In this document: positions 6,889 to 15,073 of the stretch, one piece after another
Position numbering within the stretch: position 1 is the stretch's first letter
Layout of the letters: every line of letters starts with the position of its first letter
Assembly: GCA_030151665.1 (NCBI GenBank)
Contig: JASLDB010000090.1
Span: 1-30,053 of the forward strand
DNA: 30,053 bases
From: Neisseriaceae bacterium
GTDB lineage: Bacteria > Pseudomonadota > Gammaproteobacteria > Burkholderiales > Neisseriaceae
Direction: 5' to 3'
Program-made: the position numbers and the translations under genes
The notes under the pieces: generated by a model
What the model was told of the DNA's origin: nothing
Database searches by the model: none
What the model saw: the letters and a program-made list of their open reading frames with translations, nothing else

Positions 6889-8875
6889 TGGTTCGTTGTT
6901 GTTGGCGACTTTGTCCATTACTTTGGTATAACCACACTTCAACAGCGTTGGCATAGGTTAGCAAGACCTCATACTCACTGGCAGACAAAAATGCTTGGGC
7001 ATGTAAACACGCTTCTTTCGGGGTTAAACCAGTTTGGAGGACAAAGCCATCGCAATGGTTTTCCAGTAATTGCAAGACATTGCTAAAACTGGTGGCAACA
7101 GAGAAACGACGTGTTTGCCAAGGTTTGGTAAAAAATAACAGGGCAATGGCCAGCAAAATTGATGCGGTGATAATCGTGTATTGCAATGATTTGATGCGCC
7201 ACTGTCCTGATGAGCCAAACCATTGTTGAAATAAACCTTGTTGATTGTCACTTTGGTAGCCTAAAACCCGCTTGTCCCACTCATAATTTAATTGGGTTTT
7301 CCATTGAGCAAACTGCGTCAAAACGGGAGAATAAAAATGCTTTTCGCCACCCAGTTGATTCGTTGTGTCATTATCAAATAAACCATCAATACCGTTATTC
7401 ACCCGATCTGGAGCAACGGCAGAAGTGGGGTCAACACGTATCCAACCTTTTTGGGCAACCCAATATTCCACCCAAGCATGGGCATCCAAACTGCGTACTT
7501 GGATTTGCTTATTTTTGATGTCTACTTTACCACCTTGGTAACCCGTGACAACCCGGCTGGGAATATTGGCAGAGCGCAACATAAATGTCATGGTGCTAGC
7601 ATAGTGCTCACAAAAACCTTGTTTGCTATTGAACATAAAACCATCTACCGTATCCCCCTCTAATAATGGTGGTTTCAAGGTGTAACTAAATTGGTTTTGG
7701 TTAAAATGCGCCATAATGGTTTTGACAAAACCTTCAGGGTCTTGAGCAGCTGTCGGATATTGTCCCACCCAAGCGCGGGTTTTGGGGTTGCCGCTTCTTG
7801 GCAATCGCGTGTAATAATGCATTTTATTGGGATCTTGATCCAAGTCCACTTCTTTGACCACATTGGGAATGTGGCGCAAATCATAGCGCATCTTTTGATC
7901 AATCTCACGGCGAGCTTGTAAACTATAATCATTTAATAAGGCAAAACGCTGAGTGTCACTGTTCACAATATTTTCTGAAATATCCAATCCAACCATGTAA
8001 CGATTTTGAGTGGGTTCATATATGATATTGTATTCTTGTACATCGTTTCGATTGGTGACGATGTAATCAGGTGCTTCTTGTTGATAACGCATCCCTTGTG
8101 ACCATGTCTTGCCATCAAAGGTATCTAAGGTCATGGCTCGCCAATACAAATCATGTTGTTTGGGGAGGCGTTGGTTAAATTCAGCCCAAAAAGCCAGCTC
8201 ATCATTTTGCATCAAATCACTAATGCTACCGGGTGACATGCGGTCATTTAAACCAACTTGGTTAATGGTTTGAGCATGTTGTGGTTGGGGTAAACTCAAG
8301 AAAGCAGGTAAACGAGGGAAGCCAATAAAGAGCAAAACCATGAGCGGCAATGCCCAGAAAGTCAATTGAGCACTGGTTATAATAATTTGTCTGCTGGCAC
8401 GGTGGCCGTGTTGCAATGGTTGTAAACCAATTAATGCACAAGTGGTGACCAAAAACACCAGTAAACCATAGGCAAAAGCCCAAACATCGGTTTCAAACAA
8501 AAACAACAAACACAAGGCGAAATAGGCAATCAAAACCAATACTTGGCCATCACGCAAATATTGTGATTCAATAAATTTTAATGTGTATAAACACATAAAA
8601 AAGGTTGCGAAACCGGCTGTGTTAATAAAATTACCTTGGGTCCAGTACAACATTCCCACCATTAAGGCAATCAGTGCTGCTTTGATATAAACTGGTGGAA
8701 ATGGCATCTTCATGCGGTGAATTTGCAGGCGCCAAATAAAAGAAACCGCAGCAATGGGTAAAATCCACCAAGACAAATAAGCATATAAATGGGCAGCAAT
8801 AATCAGTGCATAACTCGACAAGAGCCAGATGATGCTATTGCGTGGCAATAAGGTTTGTTGGGCATTGATTTTCAT
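6848..8875 (-). CDS. tgpA: TgpA-type transglutaminase-like membrane protein (DUF3488/DUF4129)
   Basis: This 675-residue protein is close in length to Pseudomonas TgpA. The N-terminal third holds about six membrane helices (DUF3488). A periplasmic transglutaminase-like domain follows with the full catalytic triad: Cys422 in GFCEHYAS, His466 in DAHAWVEY and Asp482 in VDPTS. A further membrane helix (about 555-575) and a short cytoplasmic DUF4129-like tail close the protein. TgpA proteins are thought to act on periplasmic or peptidoglycan-associated substrates; the reaction is poorly defined. The gene overlaps the DUF58 gene by 4 bp, so it is the third gene of a translationally coupled moxR-DUF58-tgpA operon. 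Its 3' end overlaps the ABC-F gene by 41 bp. Confidence 0.88.
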   Translation of the reverse strand: MKINAQQTLLPRNSIIWLLSSYALIIAAHLYAYLSWWILPIAAVSFIWRLQIHRMKMPFPPVYIKAALIALMVGMLYWTQGNFINTAGFATFFMCLYTLKFIESQYLRDGQVLVLIAYFALCLLFLFETDVWAFAYGLLVFLVTTCALIGLQPLQHGHRASRQIIITSAQLTFWALPLMVLLFIGFPRLPAFLSLPQPQHAQTINQVGLNDRMSPGSISDLMQNDELAFWAEFNQRLPKQHDLYWRAMTLDTFDGKTWSQGMRYQQEAPDYIVTNRNDVQEYNIIYEPTQNRYMVGLDISENIVNSDTQRFALLNDYSLQARREIDQKMRYDLRHIPNVVKEVDLDQDPNKMHYYTRLPRSGNPKTRAWVGQYPTAAQDPEGFVKTIMAHFNQNQFSYTLKPPLLEGDTVDGFMFNSKQGFCEHYASTMTFMLRSANIPSRVVTGYQGGKVDIKNKQIQVRSLDAHAWVEYWVAQKGWIRVDPTSAVAPDRVNNGIDGLFDNDTTNQLGGEKHFYSPVLTQFAQWKTQLNYEWDKRVLGYQSDNQQGLFQQWFGSSGQWRIKSLQYTIITASILLAIALLFFTKPWQTRRFSVATSFSNVLQLLENHCDGFVLQTGLTPKEACLHAQAFLSASEYEVLLTYANAVEVWLYQSNGQSRQQQRTIKKHYRQVLRTLS

Positions 8876-9825
8876 CGTTGTCCTTCAAATAGTGCCAAGG
8901 CTTTTAAGCATTCATTTAAATGACTGGCAGAGTGATTTGGTTCAATTTCTAAAGTACCTAAACGAATACCAAAGGGTTTTTGGGCATCGTGTAATTGCAA
9001 AACCCAATAGCACATTTTGGATAAACGATCTTCCAAATGACCCGAAAAGTCAAAATAATCAATCCAAAAATCGGCACTGGCTGCTTGGTTAAACTGTTTA
9101 ATATACAAACCTTGTCCTTTGGCAAAAGCAGGCCAATGAATTCGACTAATATTGTCACCCACTTGGTAGCTTTTCAAGCCTTCATAAATATCCACCCCAG
9201 CTTGATTGGTGCTGTGGTCACTGTTGTCAGTGTCTTCCGATGCCACTTGCGTACCGATTGGAAAGGGACACTCTAAGGGTTTTGGGTAGCAAATAATGTG
9301 CTGGTCTAGGTCAATATAAGACCATGCTTGAATTAAGCCCAAAGGATAAGTGGTGCTGATTTTAAAACGCGGCAATGACAAAATACCCCGTTCATCAGCA
9401 TAAGCAAATAAATGACCTTGAATATTGCTTTTTTTGGGACAATCAAGGTAAATGGTCTGCGTATCCAAAGACACAGCAATCGCATGATAAGATCGTTTAT
9501 AGCTTTCCAATACAATGGGAAAACTGGCTTCGTCATCAACAAAGATAGGAGCGGGGGCATTGCCTTGTAAATGAATGCCCACCAAATTGTGCCATGTTTT
9601 AAAAATCGCTACACAAAACATCGATGCCAACCAAAAAACAATGATATACACCAACGAATTGGCATAGTTAATCGCCAGCAATAGAGTGGCCAAACAAAAC
9701 AATAAAAAGACACAACCAAAGCGTGTTGGCAAAACATAAACTTGCTTGAGTTGCAAAGTTAAACTGGTTTGTGGCTCAATACTGTGACGTAATTTTTCTT
9801 GCCAATCTGATACCCATTGGTACAT
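8872..9825 (-). CDS. DUF58 domain-containing protein
   Basis: This 317-residue protein begins with a cytoplasmic segment and two membrane helices (about 35-80), followed by a von Willebrand-like soluble part. The DUF58 signature is plain in the middle: DIYEGLKSYQVGDNISRIHW followed by FAKGQGLYIKQF. I chose the ATG at 9823-9825 because GGAG lies 8 bases upstream and the start is 2 bp from the moxR stop; the longer frame to 9864 would overlap moxR. DUF58 proteins are regularly encoded with MoxR ATPases and TgpA-like proteins and are thought to form an adaptor between the ATPase and its target. The order moxR-DUF58-tgpA is conserved in many proteobacteria. Confidence 0.88.
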   Translation of the reverse strand: MYQWVSDWQEKLRHSIEPQTSLTLQLKQVYVLPTRFGCVFLLFCLATLLLAINYANSLVYIIVFWLASMFCVAIFKTWHNLVGIHLQGNAPAPIFVDDEASFPIVLESYKRSYHAIAVSLDTQTIYLDCPKKSNIQGHLFAYADERGILSLPRFKISTTYPLGLIQAWSYIDLDQHIICYPKPLECPFPIGTQVASEDTDNSDHSTNQAGVDIYEGLKSYQVGDNISRIHWPAFAKGQGLYIKQFNQAASADFWIDYFDFSGHLEDRLSKMCYWVLQLHDAQKPFGIRLGTLEIEPNHSASHLNECLKALALFEGQR

Positions 9826-9827
9826 GT

Positions 9828-10757
9828 TTATGCTCCAATGGCAGGAACATGGCTCAGCAACCACTGTGTTAAATGTTCAGCAGATTGATGAGTGACATTG
9901 CGACCATCACGCAAACGATGACCGCAAACAGATGGGATAATGGCTTTCACATCATCGATGGTGACATAGTTTCGCCCTTGTAAAAAAGCATAAGCACGGG
10001 CTGCGCTTTGCATTGCCATACTGCCCCGTGGTGAAATACCAATACTAAATTGGCTATCGGTTCGAGTGGCTTCGACCACACGTAAAATATATTGAATAAC
10101 ACTGTCTGCAACGGCAATGGTTTGAATATGGGCTTGGATTTCACTCAGTTCAGTATGGGTTAATATGGGTTTTAGCAAACGGACTTTGCGGGAGATATTC
10201 TCTCCTTTGAGTAAACGCATTTCGGTTTCAAAAGATGGATAGCCCAAAGATAAATTCATTAAAAAACGGTCCATTTGCGAATCCGGTAAAGAATACGTAC
10301 CACTTCCTGTGGTATTGGGGTTTTGGGTGGCTATCACAAAAAAATGTTCAGGCAAGGCATAACTTTTTCGACCAATTGATACTTGGCGTTCAGCCATGGC
10401 TTCTAAAAGTGCACTTTGGCTTTTGGGTGTGGTTCGGTTGATTTCATCTGCCAGCAAAACCTCAGTAAAAATAGGCCCTTGATGTAGGGTAAAGGCTTGG
10501 GTTTCTGGGTTGAAAATTTCTGCTCCCAAAATATCAGCAGGTAGCAAGTCCGCAGTAAATTGAATACGTTGATAACCAAGTCCCATGACCACTGCCAAAG
10601 CGTGGGCCAGTGTGGTTTTTCCCATACCCGGTAAATCTTCTAGTAACAAATGGCCTTGTGCCAAAATACAAGCTAGGCTTAAACGGATTTGAGTTTGCTT
10701 ACCCAATACAATTTTATCCAGAATCGCCACAATTTTATTAAGCTTGTCATAATGCAT
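9828..10757 (-). CDS. MoxR-family AAA+ ATPase
   Basis: This 309-residue protein belongs to the AAA_3 branch. Walker A is PGMGKTT (43-49), Walker B is LLADEINR (101-108), the stretch SALLEAM follows, and the sensor region reads FVIATQNP (about 142-149). These are hallmark MoxR motifs. MoxR ATPases act as chaperones that mature or remodel partner proteins, here probably the DUF58 and TgpA products encoded immediately downstream. The start has GGGAC upstream at about 7 bases. It is the first gene of the operon, so the operon promoter should lie in the AT-rich gap at 10758-11314. Confidence 0.92.
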   Translation of the reverse strand: MHYDKLNKIVAILDKIVLGKQTQIRLSLACILAQGHLLLEDLPGMGKTTLAHALAVVMGLGYQRIQFTADLLPADILGAEIFNPETQAFTLHQGPIFTEVLLADEINRTTPKSQSALLEAMAERQVSIGRKSYALPEHFFVIATQNPNTTGSGTYSLPDSQMDRFLMNLSLGYPSFETEMRLLKGENISRKVRLLKPILTHTELSEIQAHIQTIAVADSVIQYILRVVEATRTDSQFSIGISPRGSMAMQSAARAYAFLQGRNYVTIDDVKAIIPSVCGHRLRDGRNVTHQSAEHLTQWLLSHVPAIGA

Positions 10758-11314
10758 GATTATTGTCCCGTTATGTCATGATTGATTAGTATGTTATTGG
10801 CTTATTGTGGTTGATTATTTTATCCACAGTCGAAATGTCTTTTTTAATCCCAGTATCACTTTGCTTTAATGAAACAAAAGGAATATTTTAAACGATATGT
10901 CATTTTTTGAACTATCCACAGAATATGTGGATGAAAAAAGGGATATGATGTAAATAACCTGTGAAATCATGCTTCTAAAAAGTTGATTAAAAAATAGTCA
11001 ATAAATTTGAAAACATAGTATAGCTTAATGCCCAGTGAATAGCCAAGGCTAGAAAAATAAAATTCAAATAAAATAAAAATTTCAAATAGAACGATTATTC
11101 TAGTGCATTACTCTCTTTAGGTTTGATTATTAGAACTTTTTTATTAATTTTAGTGGAAATTAAAGTGGTAAATGTTAATGTTTATTTTGTTTCTTGCTGT
11201 TGTAACACAATGATGCAACATCAAAAAAAGATAAAAATGAAATGATGACAATATCAATATACAAGCAGTACGGTAGATGCTACGCTATAAACATTCAAAA
11301 AACAGATAGACACG
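10758..11314. other. AT-rich divergent intergenic region with DnaA-box-like sites
   Basis: These 557 bp lie between the divergent moxR and desaturase genes and contain no credible ORF. They hold a perfect DnaA-box 9-mer, TTATCCACA (10820-10828), and a close variant, CTATCCACA (10912-10920). A third, inverted copy faces the variant, so that ATCCACA and TGTGGAT form a 7-5-7 palindrome at 10914-10932. The rest is very AT-rich. No dnaA, dnaN or gidA lies nearby, so this is not presented as the chromosome origin. Confidence 0.5.
10820..10932. promoter_or_regulatory. Cluster of three DnaA-box-like sequences
   Basis: TTATCCACA at 10820-10828 is the exact consensus, CTATCCACA at 10912-10920 has one mismatch, and the reverse complement of 10926-10934 has one mismatch. 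The last two form a perfect 7-bp inverted repeat with a 5-base centre. Binding by DnaA is inference from the match. Confidence 0.4.
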
Positions 11315-12403
11315 ATGATTACACAAGAACCCAAGCGCTTATCTTTTCCCAAAAAGACTGAATTTTCCCGAGAATTGCAATCACGGGTAAATGATTATTT
11401 TGCCCAAAAGAAAATCGACAAAGTCGGCAACGCCACTTTGTATACCAAAGCGATCGTATCTTATGCGCTGTATATTGGCAGCTATATTGCCTTGGTGTTC
11501 TATGCCAACACTTGGCTAAGTGCTGTGTTACTGGCATTTTTGTTTGCCAATAGCATGATTATGGTGGCGTTCAATGTTATGCACGATGGCGCACACGGTT
11601 CATTTTCCAATAAGAAATGGTTAAATTGGTGTGCAGGTGCTTCAATGGATTTATTGGGCAGCAGTCAAAGCCTTTGGAAGCAAAAACACAATGCTTTACA
11701 CCACACTTATACCAATATTGATGGCAAAGATGACGATATTGATTTGGGCAGCTTAATGCGGTTTTCACCTGCACAAAAATGGCAACCTTGGCACCGATTT
11801 CAGCACCTTTATGCACCATTTTTATATGCACTATTGACCTTGTTTATGGCATTTTACAGTGACTTTCAAAAAATCATCACTAACCGCATTAGTGATGTTC
11901 CTTTACAAAAACGAAAATGGTGGGAATTGCCCTATTTCATCGGTACAAAAGTCTTTTATTTTGCCTATACTTTAATCATTCCGATGATGTTTCATTCTCC
12001 AAGTATGGTTATTCTGTTTTTTATTGGTATCCACTTGTTTTTTGGTTTTGTATTGGCATTGGTTTTTCAATTGGCACATACCGTTGACATAACCAGCTTC
12101 CCGATTGAAAATGAAAACAATATATTGCCGATGGATTGGACAGCACATCAACTGTCCACAACTGCTAACTTTGCCATGGAGAATCGTTTTGTTCGGTTTT
12201 ATACGGGTGGGCTTAATCAACAAGTCGAGCACCATTTATTCCATAAAATCAGCCATATCCACTATTATCCCTTATCGAAAATAGTACAGGAAACCTGCCA
12301 AAAATATGGCATGCCTTACCATGCTAATTATAGTTTTTATTCTGCGGTCAAATCGCATTTTAAATTTTTAAAAATAATGGGGCAAAATAAAGCTTTTATT
12401 TGA
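11315..12403 (+). CDS. Membrane acyl-lipid / acyl-CoA fatty acid desaturase
   Basis: This 362-residue integral membrane di-iron desaturase has all three histidine boxes: HDGAH (90-94), HNALHH (125-130) and QVEHHLFHKISHIHYYPL beginning near 303. The QxxHH form of the third box, with glutamine first, is typical of front-end (delta-5/6-like) and related linoleoyl-CoA-type desaturases. Hydrophobic pairs lie around 45-90 and 200-255, placing the boxes on the cytoplasmic face. No N-terminal cytochrome b5 domain is fused, so electrons must come from a separate ferredoxin or cytochrome system. It would introduce a double bond into membrane acyl chains, for example in response to cold. It is followed at once by a strong terminator. 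Confidence 0.88.
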   Translation: MITQEPKRLSFPKKTEFSRELQSRVNDYFAQKKIDKVGNATLYTKAIVSYALYIGSYIALVFYANTWLSAVLLAFLFANSMIMVAFNVMHDGAHGSFSNKKWLNWCAGASMDLLGSSQSLWKQKHNALHHTYTNIDGKDDDIDLGSLMRFSPAQKWQPWHRFQHLYAPFLYALLTLFMAFYSDFQKIITNRISDVPLQKRKWWELPYFIGTKVFYFAYTLIIPMMFHSPSMVILFFIGIHLFFGFVLALVFQLAHTVDITSFPIENENNILPMDWTAHQLSTTANFAMENRFVRFYTGGLNQQVEHHLFHKISHIHYYPLSKIVQETCQKYGMPYHANYSFYSAVKSHFKFLKIMGQNKAFI

Positions 12404-12420
12404 TATTTGCACGATCAAAA

Positions 12421-12450
12421 ATGGATGACCTGTCTTGGTCATCCATTTTT
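12421..12450. terminator. Bidirectional terminator after the desaturase gene
   Basis: The stem ATGGATGACC / GGTCATCCAT (10 bp, 6-base loop) is flanked by AAAA and TTTT. It serves the desaturase gene on the plus strand and can also stop the pilin-like gene at 12478-12957 on the minus strand. Confidence 0.85.
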
Positions 12451-12477
12451 ATGGGGTTATTGTTCTCAAGCACTGAT

Positions 12478-12957
12478 TTACCAATGATGTTTAACGATTA
12501 ATTCCATATCACTGACATAATATCCATTTGGCAAGTTGTTTGGACTGATTATTTGACCCTTATAGCTTGGGTTATTAACAGTTAATATTATGGGTTTTAG
12601 TAATTCTTTTACGTTATTAAAAGAGGTTTTATTTGCAGATAATTCAAGTTGATAATGAGAGTCTTTCTTAAATTTTACTGGATTAATATTGAGTTGATAT
12701 TGAATATTTTCATCTTTTGGTAGGTGCGACGGGTTATTGATAAGCAGGGCTTGGCTTTTATTGCTACCTTGAGAAGAAATAGGAATAAATGTTCGATTAG
12801 GAGTATCTGATGTATATGATGAGGTATCTGATTCCTTTAAGCTATTTTTAATAACAGTGACTTGGAACGAAATATTGCTTTCTAAATGCTCCTCGGCCAA
12901 TAAAGGAAAAGATAATGAAGATAATATTAGGATATTAACTAAATCATGGGTTTTCAT
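12478..12957 (-). CDS. Divergent CS1-type pilin-like secreted protein
   Basis: This 159-residue secreted protein has a signal peptide (hydrophobic VNILILSSLSFPLLA, likely cut before EEH). Two features suggest a fimbrial subunit of the CS1/CFA-I type. The mature N-terminus, SNISFQVTVIKNSL, looks like a donor strand. The C-terminus, SPNNLPNGYYVSDMELIVKH, parallels SPDKLPSGAWKGDIVIEFVG of the pilin at 20783-21361. It is shorter than the two 190-residue pilins and has no cysteine. The start has GGAG 7 bases upstream. It lies apart from the chaperone gene, behind a terminator and a 520-bp gap, so it needs its own promoter. It could be a minor subunit or an antigenic variant. Family membership is inference from these alignments by eye. 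Confidence 0.55.
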   Translation of the reverse strand: MKTHDLVNILILSSLSFPLLAEEHLESNISFQVTVIKNSLKESDTSSYTSDTPNRTFIPISSQGSNKSQALLINNPSHLPKDENIQYQLNINPVKFKKDSHYQLELSANKTSFNNVKELLKPIILTVNNPSYKGQIISPNNLPNGYYVSDMELIVKHHW

Positions 12958-12987
12958 GATAGATCTCCTGATGTGTATTATTCTTAT

Positions 12988-13242
12988 ACAAATTAAGTGC
13001 TTCGTATAAAAATAGACAGAAGACAGAGCCCTTGATTCCTTAATGAAATATTATATGTTAATGGTTTACTTATATGAAATATAAATCAATAAATAAAAAA
13101 ATCATTTGTAATTTTATTGTCATTATGCAATTGATAAATATAAAGATATAATATTTATCATTTATTTGTATGGCTTATGTTAAATAGTGAAAATTTATTT
13201 TGTTGGCTATGTATTTCCCGTTAGTGCACAAATTAAGTGCTT
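12988..13242 (+). repeat. Pair of 15-bp direct repeats 240 bp apart
   Basis: Identical copies of ACAAATTAAGTGCTT lie at 12988-13002 and 13228-13242. The first is framed by TTATAC/GTATAA (12984-13009) and the second by GCAC/GTGC, so each sits in a small dyad. They may be paired regulator sites or remnants of an inserted element. Confidence 0.5.
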
Positions 13243-13415
13243 ATAAGACCATAGATCGCTAACATAGAATGAAATGATTAAAAAGAGCACCTTACTTATT
13301 GATTAATTTTCATCAAAATCTATTTTAAAGCGATGGCTTCGACTATTATTTTCTCATTTCAGACTGGGAGTCTACTGGATTAAAATGATGATATTTTGTA
13401 TTGTATTAAAAAAAT

Positions 13416-13443
13416 AAAAAGATTGGATAGAGCCAATCTTTTT
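13416..13443. terminator. Bidirectional terminator after the minus-strand chaperone gene
   Basis: An 11-bp perfect stem, AAAAAGATTGG / CCAATCTTTTT, with a 6-base loop. It lies 37 bp beyond the chaperone stop on the minus strand and closes the pilin-chaperone unit. Confidence 0.85.
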
Positions 13444-13479
13444 ATTTTAAAGCGGAAATAGAGAATTCTTTACCAATAA

Positions 13480-14154
13480 TTATTTGGTAGTTAGCTGATT
13501 TTGTACGGGTATAAATTTATCACCATTCCAAATGCCAATGACTGATTTTTTGTGATTAGCATATTCTACGAGGCGTTCTTTACCTGGAAGTAGGTAAAAA
13601 TCCAGACTACAATCCTTGGAGGCTCCACAACTTGCAGATCCAGTTACACGAAATGCAGTATTACCAGTATTGTAAATCGTGCCATCTTTAAATTCATAGG
13701 TAAATGTTGATTGGCGTGGGGAAACAACCAAAATCGTGCTAATTGAAATTCGTGTGTTTACGATAGCCGTTTTTTGATCTTCTGAAATAGCAGGCTTGTC
13801 CATAATAGGTAAATCGGCCCATGTTAGGCGATAATAGCGTTCTTTATCATCGGCAGGCCCATTGTAGCGGATTTTAAAAATATCATTGCCTTGAGCGGGT
13901 AGGATGATATTTGCAGGTGAAGATAAAACTTCATCGGGTTGATCAAAAGGTATTTCTTCACCAGAAGACAGTGGGCTAGTAATGCGTTGAATACGCAAAG
14001 CGACTAGGCGAGATGATTCAGTATTATTACCTACTTCTCGTGCTATTAGGTCTTTATCACTAGTCATTATGGTAGTGATAGGTCCAACATTGATGGCTTG
14101 GGATACGCTATAGGTGAAGCATAATGTAAAAAATGTTAGTAGTTTTTTCTTCAT
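13480..14154 (-). CDS. CS1-type (alternate family) fimbrial periplasmic chaperone, copy 1
   Basis: This 224-residue periplasmic chaperone carries a signal peptide (MKKKLLTFFTLCFTYSVSQA). The immunoglobulin-like domain 1 has the subunit-docking stretch RLVALRIQRI, and FKIRYNGPADDKERYYRLTW is highly characteristic of the CooB/CblB/CfaA-type chaperones. A cysteine pair (SCGASKDC) lies in domain 2. It would hold unfolded pilins in the periplasm by donor-strand complementation and deliver them to the usher. I chose the ATG at 14152-14154 because AGGGG lies 8 bases upstream; the frame runs to 14175. It follows the major pilin gene after an intervening terminator hairpin, so it is probably made from readthrough. 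Confidence 0.85.
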   Translation of the reverse strand: MKKKLLTFFTLCFTYSVSQAINVGPITTIMTSDKDLIAREVGNNTESSRLVALRIQRITSPLSSGEEIPFDQPDEVLSSPANIILPAQGNDIFKIRYNGPADDKERYYRLTWADLPIMDKPAISEDQKTAIVNTRISISTILVVSPRQSTFTYEFKDGTIYNTGNTAFRVTGSASCGASKDCSLDFYLLPGKERLVEYANHKKSVIGIWNGDKFIPVQNQLTTK

Positions 14155-14188
14155 GAGTGACCCCTCATCATACAAAAATAAATAAAAG

Positions 14189-14212
14189 AAAGTCCAACAT
14201 AGGTTGGACTTT
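14189..14212 (-). terminator. Hairpin between major pilin and chaperone genes
   Basis: A 10-bp perfect stem, AAAGTCCAAC / GTTGGACTTT, with a 4-base loop. On the minus strand it is followed by CTTTTATTTATTTTT. It sits inside the pilin-chaperone unit, so partial termination would give more pilin than chaperone mRNA. Confidence 0.75.
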
Positions 14213-14247
14213 GTTATATTACATCAGAATATAGCCAGATGGAATGA

Positions 14248-14835
14248 TTAAACGCCCCAAGAGGTAGTAAATTTCAAGTCAATGTCACCAGTCCAAACGC
14301 CTGCTTCCATTGCTGAAACATCAGGAATGGCAGCGCCATTAGCGTCTTTAGCGTTAACCAATGATAGAGTCAATTCACCGTCAGCTTCAGTACGTTTAGT
14401 ACCTTTAGAACCGGCAACAAATTCTGTTTTCAACAAGCTAGTGCCTGCGTCACCATCAACGATTTTTACTGGTGTTTTGCTCAATTTGGCAGTGCCAATA
14501 TTTACTTCAACGTCCATAGTAGATTGGTCAGCACGGTTAATCAAAGTGTTGCGTTCTACTGAAGCAGACAAAACGAATTTTTGATTTTTCAAGTCTGCTT
14601 GAAGAGGACCATTTTTTAGAGAAACAGTGAATGGTTTTGTACGTGTTTCAAACTGACCTTTTGACCAAATATACAAAAACTCAACGTTACGATCAGCTGC
14701 AGTAATTTCTAAAACAGGTTCAGCTTTTTTAGTTGCAGAGGCATTTAAGATCAAGTTACCGCTACCAGTAGTTGGCGCAGCAAAAGCAGATGAGAATGCA
14801 GTGGCAGCAATGGCCGCTAAAAGTATTTTTTTCAT
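14248..14835 (-). CDS. CS1-type fimbrial major pilin
   Basis: This 195-residue secreted subunit has the signal peptide MKKILLAAIAATAFSSAFA, cut before APTTG. The mature N-terminus has a donor strand (GNLILNASATKKAEPVLEI) comparable to the start of CfaB/CooA/CblA pilins, and the protein ends MEAGVWTGDIDLKFTTSWGV, the family's closing strand. It has no cysteine, as usual for CS1-type pilins, which polymerise into thin helical fimbriae. GGAT precedes the ATG. A promoter with a perfect TATAAT (14961-14966 on the minus strand) and a 5'-end hairpin suggest strong expression and a stable message. It is the first gene of the minus-strand arm, ahead of a terminator and the chaperone. Confidence 0.85.
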   Translation of the reverse strand: MKKILLAAIAATAFSSAFAAPTTGSGNLILNASATKKAEPVLEITAADRNVEFLYIWSKGQFETRTKPFTVSLKNGPLQADLKNQKFVLSASVERNTLINRADQSTMDVEVNIGTAKLSKTPVKIVDGDAGTSLLKTEFVAGSKGTKRTEADGELTLSLVNAKDANGAAIPDVSAMEAGVWTGDIDLKFTTSWGV

Positions 14836-14937
14836 TTTATATCCATTTCCGAAAATAATTAGTAATTACTTACAGTTTTAATTAAAGTTTGGTTATGTGA
14901 CAAATATTCTATATGTGAATTAGAACTTTCCCAAGAC

Positions 14938-14957
14938 CACTTGTTTCGTCACAAGTG
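14938..14957 (-). promoter_or_regulatory. Inverted repeat at the predicted 5' end of the pilin mRNA
   Basis: CACTTGT-TTCGTC-ACAAGTG has perfect 7-bp arms and a 6-base centre. With a start near 14954 it would span roughly +1 to +17, as an operator in DNA or a 5'-end stem-loop in RNA. Confidence 0.5.
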
Positions 14958-14960
14958 CAG

Positions 14961-14988
14961 ATTATAGGGATAATTTACCCAAATGCAA
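14961..14988 (-). promoter_or_regulatory. Promoter of the major pilin gene
   Basis: Minus strand: TTGCAT (14983-14988), 16-bp spacer, TATAAT (14961-14966). The -10 is the exact consensus. The predicted leader is about 120 nt. Confidence 0.6.
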
Positions 14989-15045
14989 TAAAAAAATGAA
15001 ATGGAAAATTATTGTGTGTCATAAATGCGAATAGCATTTTATTTA

Positions 15046-15073
15046 TTGATTTAATATATGTTGATGATATAAT
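15046..15073 (+). promoter_or_regulatory. Candidate promoter of the usher operon
   Basis: TTGATT at 15046-15051, 16-bp spacer, TATAAT at 15068-15073. In such AT-rich sequence chance matches are likely, so this is tentative. Confidence 0.35.

Larger units (their letters stand above)
12958..13479. other. AT-rich gap with a 15-bp direct repeat, upstream of the pilin-like gene
   Basis: There is no credible ORF. The 15-mer ACAAATTAAGTGCTT occurs twice (12988-13002 and 13228-13242), 240 bp apart. On the minus strand the first copy lies in the -35/-10 spacer of a plausible promoter whose -10 is TATAAG, about 25 bases upstream of the pilin-like start. A short inverted repeat AGACT-GGG-AGTCT (13361-13373) and the terminator at 13416-13443 complete the gap. 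Confidence 0.5.

Noticed and set aside
10758..11314. Chromosomal replication origin
   Set aside because: DnaA boxes are present, but none of the usual neighbours (dnaA, dnaN, rpmH, gidA) is in the window and no recurrent AT-rich 13-mers were recognised.
12958..13479. CRISPR-like or MITE-like element formed by the repeated 15-mer
   Set aside because: There are only two copies, no regular spacers, and no long terminal inverted repeats or target duplication around the interval.
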